NCBI GenBank assembly: GCA_003184365.1
Contig: NKYR01000100.1
Location: 1-64,000, forward strand
Reading direction: 5' to 3'
From: Evernia prunastri
Lineage: Eukaryota > Ascomycota > Lecanoromycetes > Lecanorales > Parmeliaceae
DNA: 64,000 bases
Of the stretch, positions 9,325-21,122 are shown piece after piece (the first letter of the stretch is position 1; every line of letters begins with the position of its first letter). A program made the position numbers and the translations under genes. Below the pieces are notes generated by a model. That model did no database searches. It had not been told where the DNA came from and saw nothing but the letters and a program-made list of their open reading frames with translations.

Positions 9325-10302
9325 TCATCTCCTGGCCGTTCCTCCAAAGCCAGAACTCTCGTGTCTGCTGGAGGCATAGGCAGAATTCGAATCGGAACTT
9401 CCACTCAACCTCGTTCTTCCAGCTCCAGGACTGGCGAAGCTTGAACTCCCTCCCCTACTGCCGCGACCATTTACCCCGTCGAAATTCCATGTAGATTGAT
9501 CTCTTGCTTGCTGACTTTGCCCTCTGCTACCCGCCATATACCCTGCGGCAGCACCTCCTAACGCTCCTGTCCAAAGGCCCGGTCTCCAACCTCCTTGCGC
9601 CCGGGTATGGGCTACCCTGGGGGTTCTCGACGTAGTTGCCTTGGCCTTGGATGACTGGCGATATTCGTAGGGTGGCGGTGGGTCATCATCGTCGGCCCCT
9701 CCGCCCCCGCCAAACCAATGGGTCGTAGCTGCTCTTGGTGGCCTCCTTCCTGGGTTGTCTCTGATCAATGCCGCATATATCATCCAGGCAACGACCGCAA
9801 TAAAGATGAACCAGAAGATGACGGCAGCCCAATCACCTCCTTTTGATCTGCCGGCGGATCCACCCCACACATCGTCGGCTTTCCTTCCATACTTCTCCTC
9901 TCCCAACTTTGTGAGCATTAATCGGTACTCAACTCCGCAACTCCGCTTGAGCACATATGGATCCTCCGACGAAGAGAAACCCTCGCATATGACGTCTGTG
10001 CTACCAAGTTTAAATTCTGAAGGGAGTGAGGCAGTACATGTCCATTGCACGTCTTCGTCTCCGTACGAAGATCCAACATTTTTGCAGCGGAGGACATCGA
10101 TCTCATAAAGATCTCGGGCAGTTCCACCAATACAGTTCAACTGGGGAACGGCTGAGACCCGGTTGTGGGAGGTCTCCAGGCCGTTTCGAAGCGTGAGGGT
10201 TTTCACGTCGGAGAGGAGGACGCTTTCTGGGGATTTGCGGGCTGCGGCACTTGTTGTGGTGAAAGCAAGGACGAGGCGGTAGAGGTAGCTAGAGAAATGC
10301 AT
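9325..10302 (-). CDS. SARAF/TMEM66-like ER membrane protein (DUF1183 family)
   Basis: A single 325-residue exon. A hydrophobic N-terminal signal is followed by a luminal part with several Cys (LNCIGG, LRCKN, WTCTA, VICEG, RSCGVEYRL), as in store-operated calcium entry-associated regulatory factors. One membrane span follows (about residues 157-180, AAVIFWFIFIAVVAWMIYAALI). The cytosolic tail is Gly-, Pro- and Ser-rich (FGGGGG, DDDDPPPPYEY, Gly/Ser/Arg near the end). In animals SARAF limits STIM-dependent calcium entry. Fungi lack STIM/Orai, so the role here is open. The gene is divergent from PBN1. Confidence 0.85.
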   Translation of the reverse strand: MHFSSYLYRLVLAFTTTSAAARKSPESVLLSDVKTLTLRNGLETSHNRVSAVPQLNCIGGTARDLYEIDVLRCKNVGSSYGDEDVQWTCTASLPSEFKLGSTDVICEGFSSSEDPYVLKRSCGVEYRLMLTKLGEEKYGRKADDVWGGSAGRSKGGDWAAVIFWFIFIAVVAWMIYAALIRDNPGRRPPRAATTHWFGGGGGADDDDPPPPYEYRQSSKAKATTSRTPRVAHTRAQGGWRPGLWTGALGGAAAGYMAGSRGQSQQARDQSTWNFDGVNGRGSRGGSSSFASPGAGRTRLSGSSDSNSAYASSRHESSGFGGTARR

Positions 10303-10699
10303 GGTTCATCTGACAAGAGTATGTACAGTAGTAGTGTCTGGTAGTCGAAGGGAAGTAAGGATACGTATCTTTCATTTCTCTTATTGTAATTCTTTTGACT
10401 GAGAGATATTGATCTGAACAAGTGGTCTTTCCGAAGAGGTAGGATAATGTAGCTACTTGATGGTAACTTATTATTGCTTACCTAAGGTAAATCTGTAAAG
10501 TACTTCCACTAAAGCAATAAATTACGAGTATGAAGGTCGGAGACTCGGAGATTAGTAAGCTGTCGATCTACTCTGGAGTTACCTGTACTCCCCCTCGTCC
10601 GTAAAATATAGTCAAGGTACCGTCAATAAGTAACCCGCTTCATTTGCGACGGTAGGCATCATATATTGTGATATACCCCTTCATTCATTCGTCTTTGCG
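10303..10699. promoter_or_regulatory. Divergent promoter SARAF-like / PBN1
   Basis: 397 bp between two divergent start codons. It contains CCTAAGGTA-type motifs (about 10480) that recur in other intergenic regions of this window. No exon was seen. Confidence 0.5.
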
Positions 10700-12495
10700 A
10701 TGAGAGAGCGAGTCACCTTCCTCCACCGACCAGATGATATCTTTGATCCCAGTCAGCTTCATATCCAGAATGATAGCATCCATCTCACCTCCTTAAACGC
10801 TGCTCGAGAAGACAAGCTTACATTCGGCTTGTATGAACTTCCCCAAGAGGTACCTTTTTCCCGCTTTCCAATTTCCAATTTCCAACGTCCCAAAAGCCAC
10901 CACGCCGACCCTCGGTTGATCTTGACCTTGATCTCTATAGCTATGGCGAGCTTTAAAGCAATGCCATGAATTACACTTGCGATGGATCTCACCCAATCCC
11001 TACCCTTCCGTAGCGCCTTTCCTCTCCACAGCTTCCCCCGGACTCCATGTCTTCTTCACTCCACAGAGGAATAGTCTTGCGTATGTTGGCAACGCATTTC
11101 CCCATCAGAAAGGTCCACGGCCAGCGTGCTAAAGGACGAGAAGTGACCTACTTTGCCCACTGCTCTCCAAAACACTGGGAGCATCTGTAACTTGCATGAC
11201 GCTCGAGGTACTCTCTCCTGTCCAGACCAAAGTAGCCTCGGGCCAAAGTGATAAGGGATCTAGGACACTTTCATCCACCTTCCCCTGAAGTCGGAACGGT
11301 TCGATTCCTCTGCAGCATTTCAGTTCTACCAAATCCTGCCCTCTTTGGCCGACCTTGCCATTTATATACACCAAAAGATATGCACTGAAAGAGACGAATC
11401 TTGTAGACTTCGAGCAGCTTCCCTGGAGTCTGCAGACTACCTAGATATTGACTATGACACCATCTCACAATCCCTCGTTCTTAGTGCCTTCTGGCATGCA
11501 CCTCCGCTGACAGAAGCGTGGGATGAGCGGGTCGATAGGAGCCAGGCTTCTGTCACAGTTGAAGTTGGCGTGCTGGCAAATGAGAAGCCGATTCAGCCAG
11601 AGGAGCTTTCATTGGGCGGCTTTCTAGCAGTGGTTGGAAAAGACAATAAACCCAGTACTGTAAAGTCGTCTGATTTTGCCAGTCTCCGCTGACGTTGGCA
11701 GACCCAACCCTCTTCTCATTCCCCTCCCGCCACCATGTTGCTCCTTCAAGTTCCGGTACGCAATATTCGACCGCTTTCCTGGAGCCGATTGGTCTCCATC
11801 CCACTCTTCGCCTGACATTGCCTTCCTCCATAGCCCCTCCAACAGATGGCTGCGCTCTTCATACCTATCTCACTTTGCCGTCTTCTCTGTTCGTTGACAA
11901 GTACCAGCTGTCTTCTCCCAACTTTCTGGCTTCCAAAAATATCCGCTCTATCCACTCCCTGGCTGGAGAGACCGACCTCGAAGCTCCAATCTGGGCGGTC
12001 TCCAAATGGGGCTCCGCTCTTCTGCTTGAGCTTGCACCTCCGTCTTTTGCTTCCGGTCCTCGTTCTGCTAGGACAGACATTGAGCCAGGAAGTTCCTGGT
12101 ACGCAGACGTCCCATTTCATCTTCGTTATCTCCGTCCCAGTCAAAAGGGGCAGGCCACTATATCAGTAGCGTGGCCAATTGTCTTCTGGGCGTGCCCATC
12201 AGACGAAGGCACGAAAATGAACATGAATCCTTTCGATCGTGTAAATCTCGGCTACGATGGACTATTCGGGCCAAGGACAATGTTCTATCATTTGCAGCCT
12301 GCGAGCGGCGGTCAATCTCTGTTGGAAAAAATTCAAGTGCCTGTGCTAGATGTGTATGGATCGGGAATGATGTGGGTAGAACCTGGGACTGTGACGACGG
12401 TGGTTCTTGGATTCCTGTGGGTGTGTCTTAAATCGCTTGCAGTGATACGGCGGACTTTAGGGAGGAAGGGGAACAAGCGGAAGAAGTGGGACTGA
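10700..12495 (+). CDS. PBN1: GPI-mannosyltransferase I subunit PBN1 (PIG-X), with apparent frameshift
   Basis: Exons are 10700-10849, 10941-11080, 11135-11654 and 11702-12495. The N-terminus MRERVTFLHRP, the block LWRALKQCHELHLRW and the PIG-X block with WYADVPFHLRYLRP and WPIVFWACP identify fungal Pbn1. It is the ER partner of the catalytic subunit Gpi14 for the first mannose of GPI anchors. A hydrophobic span is near the C-terminus (VTTVVLGFLWVCL), with a basic tail. Within exon 3 the frame changes at a C-run (11282-11285): conserved sequence continues on both sides but needs one extra base. All other exon phases fit only if that base is counted. This is either a sequencing error or a real inactivating mutation. 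Expected length is about 534 residues. Confidence 0.88.
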
Positions 12496-13404
12496 GACTT
12501 CTGAGGCAGTTGTGAAAGCTGATGCAGCTCTCGGGCACGTCAGTTGGAAAAAATGGAGCAGGAACGGTGCAAGCCCACAATCAGTGAGGATACAAATACT
12601 GAGCATCATTCGCTTCGCGAATTGGTCCATAGAATCGCTTCTCATCATAGGCAAACGAAGAATCGTTCCATATTCAATTCCAACCCCTTCAAGGGGTATC
12701 TCTGCTAGTAATGTTACTCTTCTCGGCCGGAGACCTCGAATTCGTAAATAACCCTAATGTAAGGATTTCTTGAGCCCTTGCAGCTTCGAACAAATCCATG
12801 CTAACATGCATTCACCAGTTTCCTTATTGCTTATTATTCTAAAGAATACAACACCCAGCCTTCATACGTATCAAATCTTAAATTCTTAAGACCCCTGAAC
12901 CTTTCCGTGAGATTGCTGTTCGTATACTTTAGACCCACAGAAGTAGCGATAAAGATGGTATCCTGCCCAAGCACCAATTGCTGTCGAACTTTTGCACGGA
13001 CATCTGACGGTTTCTCCTGACAGTCTCGCTGTCGTACACGCTGACTCCATTATTGCAAACATGGTTGATGCAGCCTTAAGACTTCTCCGCCGGCGATGTC
13101 TGATATGTCGAGTCGATGAAAATTGGCGAAATAGGCAGTGTTGCGGGGAACGTTATTGTGGATCATGAGAAAGGTTTGCACCGGCAGCCGTCATAAGTAT
13201 TGATCGAGAACGAATCGCGTCTGAGAAACAACATGCTTTTGCATTCGCTGAGGTCATTACCTAGGAAAACATCGTCAATCCGAAGCACAAGGGAGTTCTG
13301 TAAGCCAAATACTCACTCAAGTTCGAGACCCTTCCGATCCGCTCGCCTGACATGGTATGAGCGCCTACTTTGGGCTCCATTGAGCATCCTTAAAGGTACC
13401 TCTT
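12496..13404. other. Intergenic between convergent PBN1 and PEX3
   Basis: About 900 bp with both 3' UTRs. Several short open frames lack splice context or recognisable composition. Nothing else is supported. Confidence 0.5.
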
Positions 13405-15240
13405 TCACCCTGTCATCGCGGAGCTCCCTGTTACCGTGCCCCAAACGCTCTCGAATCCTCCCCATGCAGCGTCGACAACTCCAGTAGCCCGGTCCATAAT
13501 ACCCCCTCCTTTTCCCACCCTATCAACATCTTCCACTTCGACGCTTGGCATACTGCCAAGGTCATTTCTATTCTTTCCACCTCCTGTTATCTCGTCTATG
13601 CTTCCAGAGGCCGTAGAATTGGGCGTATTACTAGTATCAAGCCCAGCCTCAAATTCAAAATTACTACTGTAGACCACCGCTGCAAAGGCTTCTAGCTCGC
13701 TCGCAGCCTCGATCGCCTGCACATATTCATTCGGCACCCCGTTGCCAATCTTGTGTGCTTCCCTCGTCATGACAGCCAATATCGAAGCAAGTTTCGCCGA
13801 GATAGCCGATGGTTCAGTGTCGGTAACCTCGATTATCCTAGGTTCCAGAACAGGTGTGGGAGTCAATGGCGCGAGTTTGTAAGCCTCTGAGCGAAGCTTC
13901 CTGTCTACGAGATGAGAAAATGTAGCGTCAAGGAGAAGCGTAAGGACATGGGTGAACATTGGAGAGTCGATAAGGTCAGATGTCTCGTCGAGGAGACGGC
14001 GGAGATTCGGAGACACTGTTGAGGAAGGAGGTGGGAAGGCTGGAAGAGATGGCGTAAATGTGGGGTCTTGCGGTCTTGGAGATTGTGGCAAGTTCGAAGG
14101 TGTGGAGATGCCAGACTCTTGGAGGACAGATTCCTCTTGGTCAGCGGCTGGAAGAATAAACGGGAGCCACTTGCGCGTCCTACAAAACATTAGTGTAATG
14201 TGGGTAAGATGGACGTGTAAAGTCGACTTACTTGCGCTCTTCAGGAGTTGCGCCCTCTACTATCTTTCTCACATCCAGCATCAGGCTCGATATTCTTTCG
14301 AGAGGGATGTCTTCTCTTGGGTTTACAGAGCCAAAAACTTTTTTAACCGCGTCCTCGACATCTACCATGACTTCCTTCCATCCCCGATGTAGCAACCACC
14401 AACTGAATGTGAGATATTTGCGGTTAGTCTCAAAGTCGTTGCCATATGCTCGCTCAATATTATCGTTGTCGTGATTTTCCAGGCTGATGGTAGAATCATG
14501 TTGCGGCTGAGAAGCTAGAGAGACAACGCTCGAGAGGTAGTTTCTTCGACCAAGGAGGTTGAGTTGAATACGTGTTAACAGACTCAGCAAGGTGACTGTG
14601 TAGAGTAGAGTGATTGATCTCGTGATTGCTGTAACGAGTCGGCATATAGGAGAAAGGAACTGCAGGTTTAGAGCACTTACCACTGATCTTGAGATCATTC
14701 CACAGCTGAACTTTGCTCGAAGAGGGTCTTGGTTCCCCGCCGTTGACGGAGCTTCCAGCTCCCGTCCGACTTGCATGAACGTAGCTTTCACTTTGGAAGC
14801 TCGATAAGCTTTTTCCATCTTCATCTGCTGCACTTGGGGTCCCCGACGAAAGCTCTGATGGCGCTACGTCGGAAGCGCCTGCGTTCTTACCCAATCTTTC
14901 TGCTTTTTTCTGCTGCAATTGTTGTGAAATCTTCTCCGATGGCAAAGCTTCGATAATGTTCTCTGCCATGGCAGGTAACAATTCGAGGACAGTGATAGTG
15001 CAATCTTCCTGGTTATGTTGGAATCGTCGGCGCAAGCTGTTCAGTCAGCGCTGATTTTGGATATAGTGCGTAGCATTTGTACTTTTCTTTTGCTATGCGG
15101 TCACCAACCATACGCTCTCTCGCCTCGGTGATCTTTGATAGTATATATTGGCCCGCCATGTATCCGACCCCAGCGACCCCGCATCCAATAGCAAAGCCTG
15201 TGCGGTTTCGGCGCAGCCATCTCCTTGTAGCGGATATCAT
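13405..15240 (-). CDS. PEX3: Peroxisomal biogenesis factor 3 (peroxin-3)
   Basis: Exons are 15083-15240, 14681-15036, 14232-14628 and 13405-14179, about 561 residues. Introns of 46, 52 and 52 bp keep frame. The start MISATRRWLRRNRTG with the following span GVAGVGYMAGQYIL is the typical Pex3 N-terminal membrane anchor. KENLRRRFQHNQEDCT and the ITLLYTVTLLSLLTRIQLNLLGRRNYL block are conserved. Pex3 docks Pex19 at the ER and peroxisome for import of peroxisomal membrane proteins and, in fungi, binds pexophagy and inheritance factors. The C-terminal part contains a variable Ser/Pro-rich insert. Confidence 0.95.
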
Positions 15241-15780
15241 CCTCTTCACAAGCCGGCACGCTGTCACTGATCCAGAAGTCCAAGGACGCGAGAAGTGTAA
15301 AATCTCGGCAACATTCAAGTGACTTAGGCAATTAGTGGGCTTGAACTCATTATAGACGTTCTGAATGCTCTGGAGGCTGGAATGATAGTATCTTATTACT
15401 GTGTTGCTGTCTGCAGCGCGTTTGGAGGCAGCCCTATCGGCATTTAAGTACAAGTACAAAGTGGCGGGAAGCGCTAAAGGTTACTTTACCTTAAGATGCC
15501 TTAAGCACTTCGTAAGATACCTACCTACTAAGGTACAAGGTAGGGTTGAGAGTGGGGGGGGGGAGGGGGGGCCTAAGGTACCCACCTTATTTTGCCCGTG
15601 GCTACTGCGTAAAGATGTTGAGCGTGAAGACATCGTGATCATGAAATAGAGTACAGTGTGCTGTCTGCTCTCTATCTTGTTGTCGCATTCTCCGGTCATA
15701 CCGCTGCCAGCTTCGCTTACTCCTGAGCATTCCCGTGTCAACCATGCTGGGAGTGGCCGGCTTTTAGTTTCATAGTAGTC
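15241..15780. promoter_or_regulatory. Divergent promoter PEX3 / REV7 with G-run
   Basis: 540 bp between divergent genes. A G-run (about 15554-15571, ten G, one A, seven G) sits in the middle, next to CCTAAGGTA and ACCTTA motifs. No exon was recognised. Confidence 0.55.
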
Positions 15781-16482
15781 ATGGAGCAGCGAAAGCCCCC
15801 CCAGTACATACTCGACATCTTCGCGGACCCTACTTGTGTCAAAGATATTGTTCGAGGTATCTTAACCTTGACATATCAAACAACGGCGTCGCTAATACCA
15901 GCTAGGCATTCTTCATACTATATTCTTTCACCGGTACTTTCCTTCCATAAGGCCATCCAGCATCGAAGTCCTTGATCTCACCCTTCCTCTCGTTGCCGAT
16001 CCTGAGCTCGAAACCCTGATAGAAACACGCGTTGGACAATTGATACGCCAACTGTCTTCTACCTCCTCCCCCAAGAGCAGCGTGCGAGGCTCACTAGTTG
16101 TACAATTTTTCGAGAAGAAGAGGAGGAAAGGTGGGGGCCTGGGTTGGTTCACGAGTGGGGCTAAGGGTGACGAAGAGGTTTGCTGGGAGTCCTGGTGCTT
16201 GGAAGTGACTCTGGCCACGCCGAAGACGGAGATAGGTAGGCCCACTATGCCAAAGACCTTGAGGAGAAACCCAACATCGCTGACAACCCAATAGAACGAA
16301 CCAAGGTGATGAAAGCCATCGGGTCAACGTTGCAGAAGACAGCCACGAAGATTATCACGCTTGTCAATCGAGATAAGGATCACATACCCCCTATAACAAC
16401 TAGCGAAACGAATCCGTTCCCCTTCCACATAGAGTTGGATCCACGAGTAGAGGGTTGGGGGAAAAGCATTGGAATGTTTTAA
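15781..16482 (+). CDS. REV7: REV7/MAD2L2-like HORMA protein
   Basis: Exons are 15781-15856, 15906-16235 and 16295-16482, 197 residues. Introns of 49 and 59 bp restore a continuous HORMA domain: PPQYILDIFADPTCVKDIVRG, then ILHTIFFHRYFPSIRP, LDLTLPLVADPELETLIETRV, and the C-terminal TLVNRDKDHIPPITTSETNPFPF and WGKSIGMF. Rev7 is the structural subunit of translesion DNA polymerase zeta with Rev3 and Rev1. In other eukaryotes it also acts in repair-pathway choice. Length and ends fit the fungal family. The gene is convergent with YOP1. Confidence 0.92.
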
Positions 16483-16896
16483 AGGCACTGACATTGTGTG
16501 GGTAGCATGGGCCATGCAATCGTCGTTCAATTCCCTGGATTTTTGCACCATAAAGATCCATTTCTTGAGCATCAGGATTGGCCCGGCAATTAGCAAACCC
16601 TATAGATTGATGGTTGCTCACGCAAAACGTGCAGAATAGTACGTCGCTTGCGCGCAAAAGAAGACACAGACTTCATTACCAGCTAGGCTGTATCATACAA
16701 TAGAAGACCAAATCGTATGCTTGATGCTCGACTGAAGACTCGCTAACTCCTACCCTTCAACCTCCACTGAACACATTCGGCCCCCTTTTGCTGCCAACCC
16801 CAGTTGTCGGTTGAAGTATCTTGTTTATGAAAGAGGCCGAACTGTGTCATATTTGGGTATATCACAGGTAGGTTTTCGAAGACCATGTTGGGCGCT
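16483..16896. other. Intergenic between convergent REV7 and YOP1
   Basis: 414 bp of 3' flanking sequence. No gene was seen. Confidence 0.5.
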
Positions 16897-17742
16897 TTAG
16901 ATGGCGTGAGGCTTGGTCGCCTGGTCAGCCTGAGAGCGAAGGTTGGCAGCAGTAGAGCCGCTCTGGGAGAAGAAGCGGGAGAAAACCGGCTGGATGAAGG
17001 AACGGAAGATGATCTGGGCACCGCTATTGTTTTTATATAAGTCAAGTGGCCCAACAGTGCTAATTTTGCGGTCCAGCTTACCCGGTTTGAGGAAGAGCCA
17101 TCCACAAGACGAGGACGAACTTGAAGGTGTAGTAGAAGGCTGCCACTTCTTAGTGACCAAACAGGCCCATTCTTACAAGAGGCCGTAGACTTACGGAACC
17201 AGTAGACAGCATTGACAGCACTCTCGAAGACGGACAGGAACGCGTAGACGACCCAGTACTGCGAGAGTCAATCTAGCAATTCTGTAGCTGTAGCGAATCT
17301 CTCAGATTGAGCTCGACTTACTGTTAACCACTAAGAGCATTGTCAGCGCGGGGTTCAGATCAAAGCAATGGGTGAATAGAGGTGCCAACCTGAGTATCAT
17401 CAACCTTACTCGCACTGAACAGCGCTTCCAGGGAGTAATAGCCCGGCACGAGAAAGCCGGCAAAGTTAACAAGAAATTCGCCAGCAATGTTGAAGAAGAC
17501 AAGGAAAAAGTAGATTCCGACGAGGCCGAGAAAGGCGTAGACCTTGGGCACCGAAGTCTGTTTTTCGAAATTGTTGAGCATGGGGTATTTGGACAGCTAC
17601 ATTATCCTGTTGTAAGTACGATCCTTCGTCGAGATGATACAGAGTAGCTGTAGGCATATGGGGATGATCCATCACGGTGGGAAGGGCTTACCTCCTTATC
17701 AATCTGGCCAATTTGGTGCTGTGTCCGGTCTTGGAAAGACAT
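16897..17742 (-). CDS. YOP1: ER-shaping protein YOP1 (REEP/DP1/HVA22 family)
   Basis: Six exons: 17692-17742, 17390-17596, 17322-17330, 17195-17258, 17082-17139 and 16897-17023. They give 171 residues, the usual Yop1 length. The 9-nt exon 17322-17330 encodes only Trp-Leu-Thr and is flanked by CTTAG and GTAAGT. It is needed to rebuild the invariant QWLTYWVV motif. Other family blocks are RQTSVPK-like KQTSVPKVYAFLGL, YFFLVFFNIAGEFLVNFAGF, NAVYWFPFYYTFKF and GGAQIIFRSFIQPVFSRFF. Yop1 inserts as hairpins and stabilises tubular ER with reticulons. The C-terminus is short and polar. Confidence 0.95.
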
Positions 17743-18402
17743 GTCTGCGGATTGCTGCTGGCAAGAGAAACCTTGTGTAGTAATTAACGATTCGAAGTCT
17801 GTAAATGAAAAACGGTCTTCGAGGTCGCTCGGAAGTACTTTGATGTTTGCAAAGTAATTGGAGACGTGTTGGAGTTTTCGCATCCGCGGCACATATAGGG
17901 GATCGATGTATGCAAAATATAAAATACAAAGCTAAGGTCGCTCTAGTACTAACGTAGCGTCTTCTCTCATCGCCCATCGCAACCAATTTTGTAAACAACG
18001 ATCCAAGATCAACTGAAACTCGAAGGTACCAAAAGCTCAACGCTCCAAAGGTTCCTCGGCTCATCTAGGCTCCACATGGTCTAAGACGAGGTTACCATCT
18101 TCGAAGCGCCATCTTTGCCAGCGTCGGCGCCGTTATCCTTGCGGCAACATCGCCAACGACTCCTAGTCCAGCCGTCTCCCATCAACAAATCGATCGTCTC
18201 GATCTTGTACCGCAAGACAGTGAGTGAACTAATGATCGCTCTGTATTCGGATTCGACTGGTGTCAATTTCTTGAACGCCCGTCACTGCAGTGAGATACCG
18301 ACTGGTGGGCTCTTCCTACATTGTTGACCCAATATTTGCGCAACTTGCGACGCTGACTTGTGTGGTACAACAGTGCCGCAACTTCAGTCAAAGACCGCGA
18401 AT
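17743..18402. promoter_or_regulatory. Divergent promoter YOP1 / RFX
   Basis: 660 bp between divergent starts. No exon supported. Short open frames cross it in several frames without family features. Confidence 0.5.
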
Positions 18403-21122
18403 ATGCCTCCTGGTCCTATAAGACCACGGTCTAACACATCGGACTCGACTGCGAGCAGCCGTCCACGACCAATTTCCCGCGCTTCGACGACCAGCATTAA
18501 TACAACCTCCGCACAAACTGCGCCGCAATATCAGCCGCTACCTGGATCCTCTTCATTACAAGCTCAGCAGATCCATGGTATGCCGTTAGAGTATCCTGCT
18601 GGAGACACTGTCGCACGCTCGGAGCAGCAATTGACCAACCCGGACTCAAACCGGCAATATGTGATTGATCCATCGCTGCAAGACCACGCTGCTCGAGCGC
18701 AAGGAATGACTGCAGAGCATTCATATACTGGGAGCAATGATGAGATCAGACAATTGATGAATCACAATCATTCATTCAACGGTCAGGGGCAACAGTTTGT
18801 CATGACTTTCAATGATGAACAGACACAGGATGGGGCAGGTGAAGGGGGCTGTGAAGCGAGGAAAAAGAAAGGCTCCGCCTCAAGCATTGCCAATGACAAC
18901 GAGCTCCGAAAGCTCTTCGCCGCGAATAAGGACCGTGATCTGGATGAGGTCGCTGCTTCAGTACTTGCAAATGAGAGAGGACCAAAAGCAGAGAAAACCA
19001 AGCAGATATTTGCGATGAACTGGTGAGACGGCACGTCAGACCCTGGCCGAAATACGCCGATTAACCTTCTATCGTAGGCTGAATTCGATATGTAGAAGAG
19101 GCAACAGCTCAGTGCCTCGCAGTCGAGTTTACACTCTTTACGCCACAAGGTGCGGCAATCAGCGAGTGTCTCCTCTGAACCCGGCTAGCTTTGGCAAGCT
19201 CGTCAGAATCATCTTTCCTGGCATCCAAACTCGGCGACTCGGAATGCGTGGTGAATCAAAATACCATTACGTTGATCTCATCTTGGTAGAGGATCACCCT
19301 GAAGGTCATAGTGGTGAGCACCTCCGAAATGGAGGAGACGTTATCGAAGCAACGAATAGCTCGAACGCTAGAAGGTAAGCCACTTGATATCGCGACTATT
19401 CGTCACGTTGCAATGTTGGCCTGGATATGCCTATTTATCCTTCTACCAAGTTCTGACTCTAGTCTGCACGACAGCTTCAGAACCCAACTTCCGGCTGACA
19501 CTGCTGTGTTTCCTTCCCCAAACACCAAATTTACTATGGACCCTTCACATAGCAACATGCGTAACCAAAAGGCCCCAGGGTGCCTGTATCTCAATCCCGC
19601 TTCGCCCAACATCCACCGTGGTCCTTCTCGTCGCAATATGATTATCCGGGAGCTCAAATTTCCAACTCAACAAGAGCCCCCTTACGCACATAACGAACCT
19701 ATTGAGCTGCCCAGTCTGCAACGCTACCTACCCACTGGAACTGACCCTGATGCTGCAAATGCACTAATGGCTTTGTATCGCACTCACTGCATATCCGTCA
19801 TTGACAGCTTTCGATTTTGTAAGGAAAAAATGTTCTGGCACCATTTTACTTCCTTTCACGGGACCTTGACAGTCCCCATTCAAAAGTTGCTCGCTCATTC
19901 AAATATCGCTAGCTGGATCCAAGAGTGCGACTGGTTAATGTATCAGAAAATGATACGTTTTGTGTCTCCTCTCGCTCTACAAGTCATGCCTCCGAAAGTC
20001 ACAGAAACCTTCCGAAACATATCCAACAAGTTGAGCGGCCACATCTCGACTACCTTTCAGAACCACCCGCAGCACGTTCGTGATGCAAAACTTGGCCCTG
20101 CAACGATTTTTGCAGGCCTAATTGATCGCCTTCTTCGGGTCAACGCTACAGCTCACGCAGCAGCAAACATGCTCACCAATGATGCCAATCGGGATCAAAT
20201 GTGGCATGACTGGGTCTACTATGTCAAAGCCGTAAGTGTTGTAGAGAGCAGCCTCCCGGGTCAGGGATACACAAGGACTCTGCAGATATTAACGAACGAA
20301 ATCCGCGAGCTACTCGGACCTCTCAGCGCCTCTTCTTACCCGGGCATGCAACCAATATACGCCAACGCTGCGTCTAGCGTGGGCCTGGGCTACTTACAGC
20401 AGTCACAGCACGAGATGGACGACAGCTCGACCTCGGGTGTCTTAGACCGGTGGACCACTTTCCTGTACGACCTGTCGTCTCGCTTCCCTGGTGTTGATGC
20501 CCGCCTCCTTCTTCATTGTGTTGGCGAGGTTGGCTCGGCTGCATTACGCGATATCACAATGGCGCAAGCATTGAGCTTCGGTTCGTGGTGGGTTACCAAA
20601 GTCTGGGTTGATGAGATGCTCCAGTGGATGGCGGAGAAGGGAGGTTTTTTGGAGCATTCGCCGACTAGTATGGAGATCAGACCGCAGAAGAGGTCTGCGT
20701 ACGAAGCAGGCTTTGGTTTGAATGATAATGACACTGAAACTCGTGGAGGCTCGAGACCAAGGACCGGTGTCAGCGACAGCGTCGATGCGCGGAGTCGCTA
20801 TGGAAGCGTCGACATGGGCAGCAACTCGCATGGCGAACCAGGTCAACTCGATCTACCTCTGCAGCATTACGGATTGAATGATCCTGCTCCTACTGTCACA
20901 TTGGACGGGTCTGTGCAGGAACATTGTGACGAACCGATACCCCAGCATGTCAGCAAAGAAGCGAAGTTCGAGCTCCGACACAGTCATGACGACAGTGGCA
21001 TCGGTATGGATGTGGCGGAGCTCCCAGAGCACAGTGAATCGAGAGGTGGCGTGGATTATGGAGGTTTCATAGCTTCGGGGGTGAACGGAGCGTCTGATCC
21101 TGCGGATGTGATTGTATGCTGA
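18403..21122 (+). CDS. RFX-family winged-helix transcription factor
   Basis: Exons are 18403-19022, 19078-19374 and 19475-21122, 854 residues. The first exon is Ser/Thr/Pro/Gln-rich. The RFX DNA-binding domain begins at the first intron, about residues 207-275: WLNSICRRG...PRSRVYTLYATRC...PLNPASFGKLVRIIFPGI, RRLGMRGESKYHYVDL. The long C-terminal region matches the dimerisation/effector region of fungal RFX factors (RfxA, CPCR1, Crt1/Rfx1 type). It includes LLAHSNIASWIQECDWLMYQKMI and WVYYVKAVSVVES. Fungal members control DNA-damage-inducible genes, cell division or secondary metabolism. Which of these applies cannot be told from sequence. Confidence 0.93.

Noticed and set aside
9044..9328. 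94-residue frame ending in PLGIEPNTN
   Set aside because: The conserved peptide is the reverse reading of a tRNA-like B-box repeat, not a protein gene; the rest overlaps the SARAF-like gene end.
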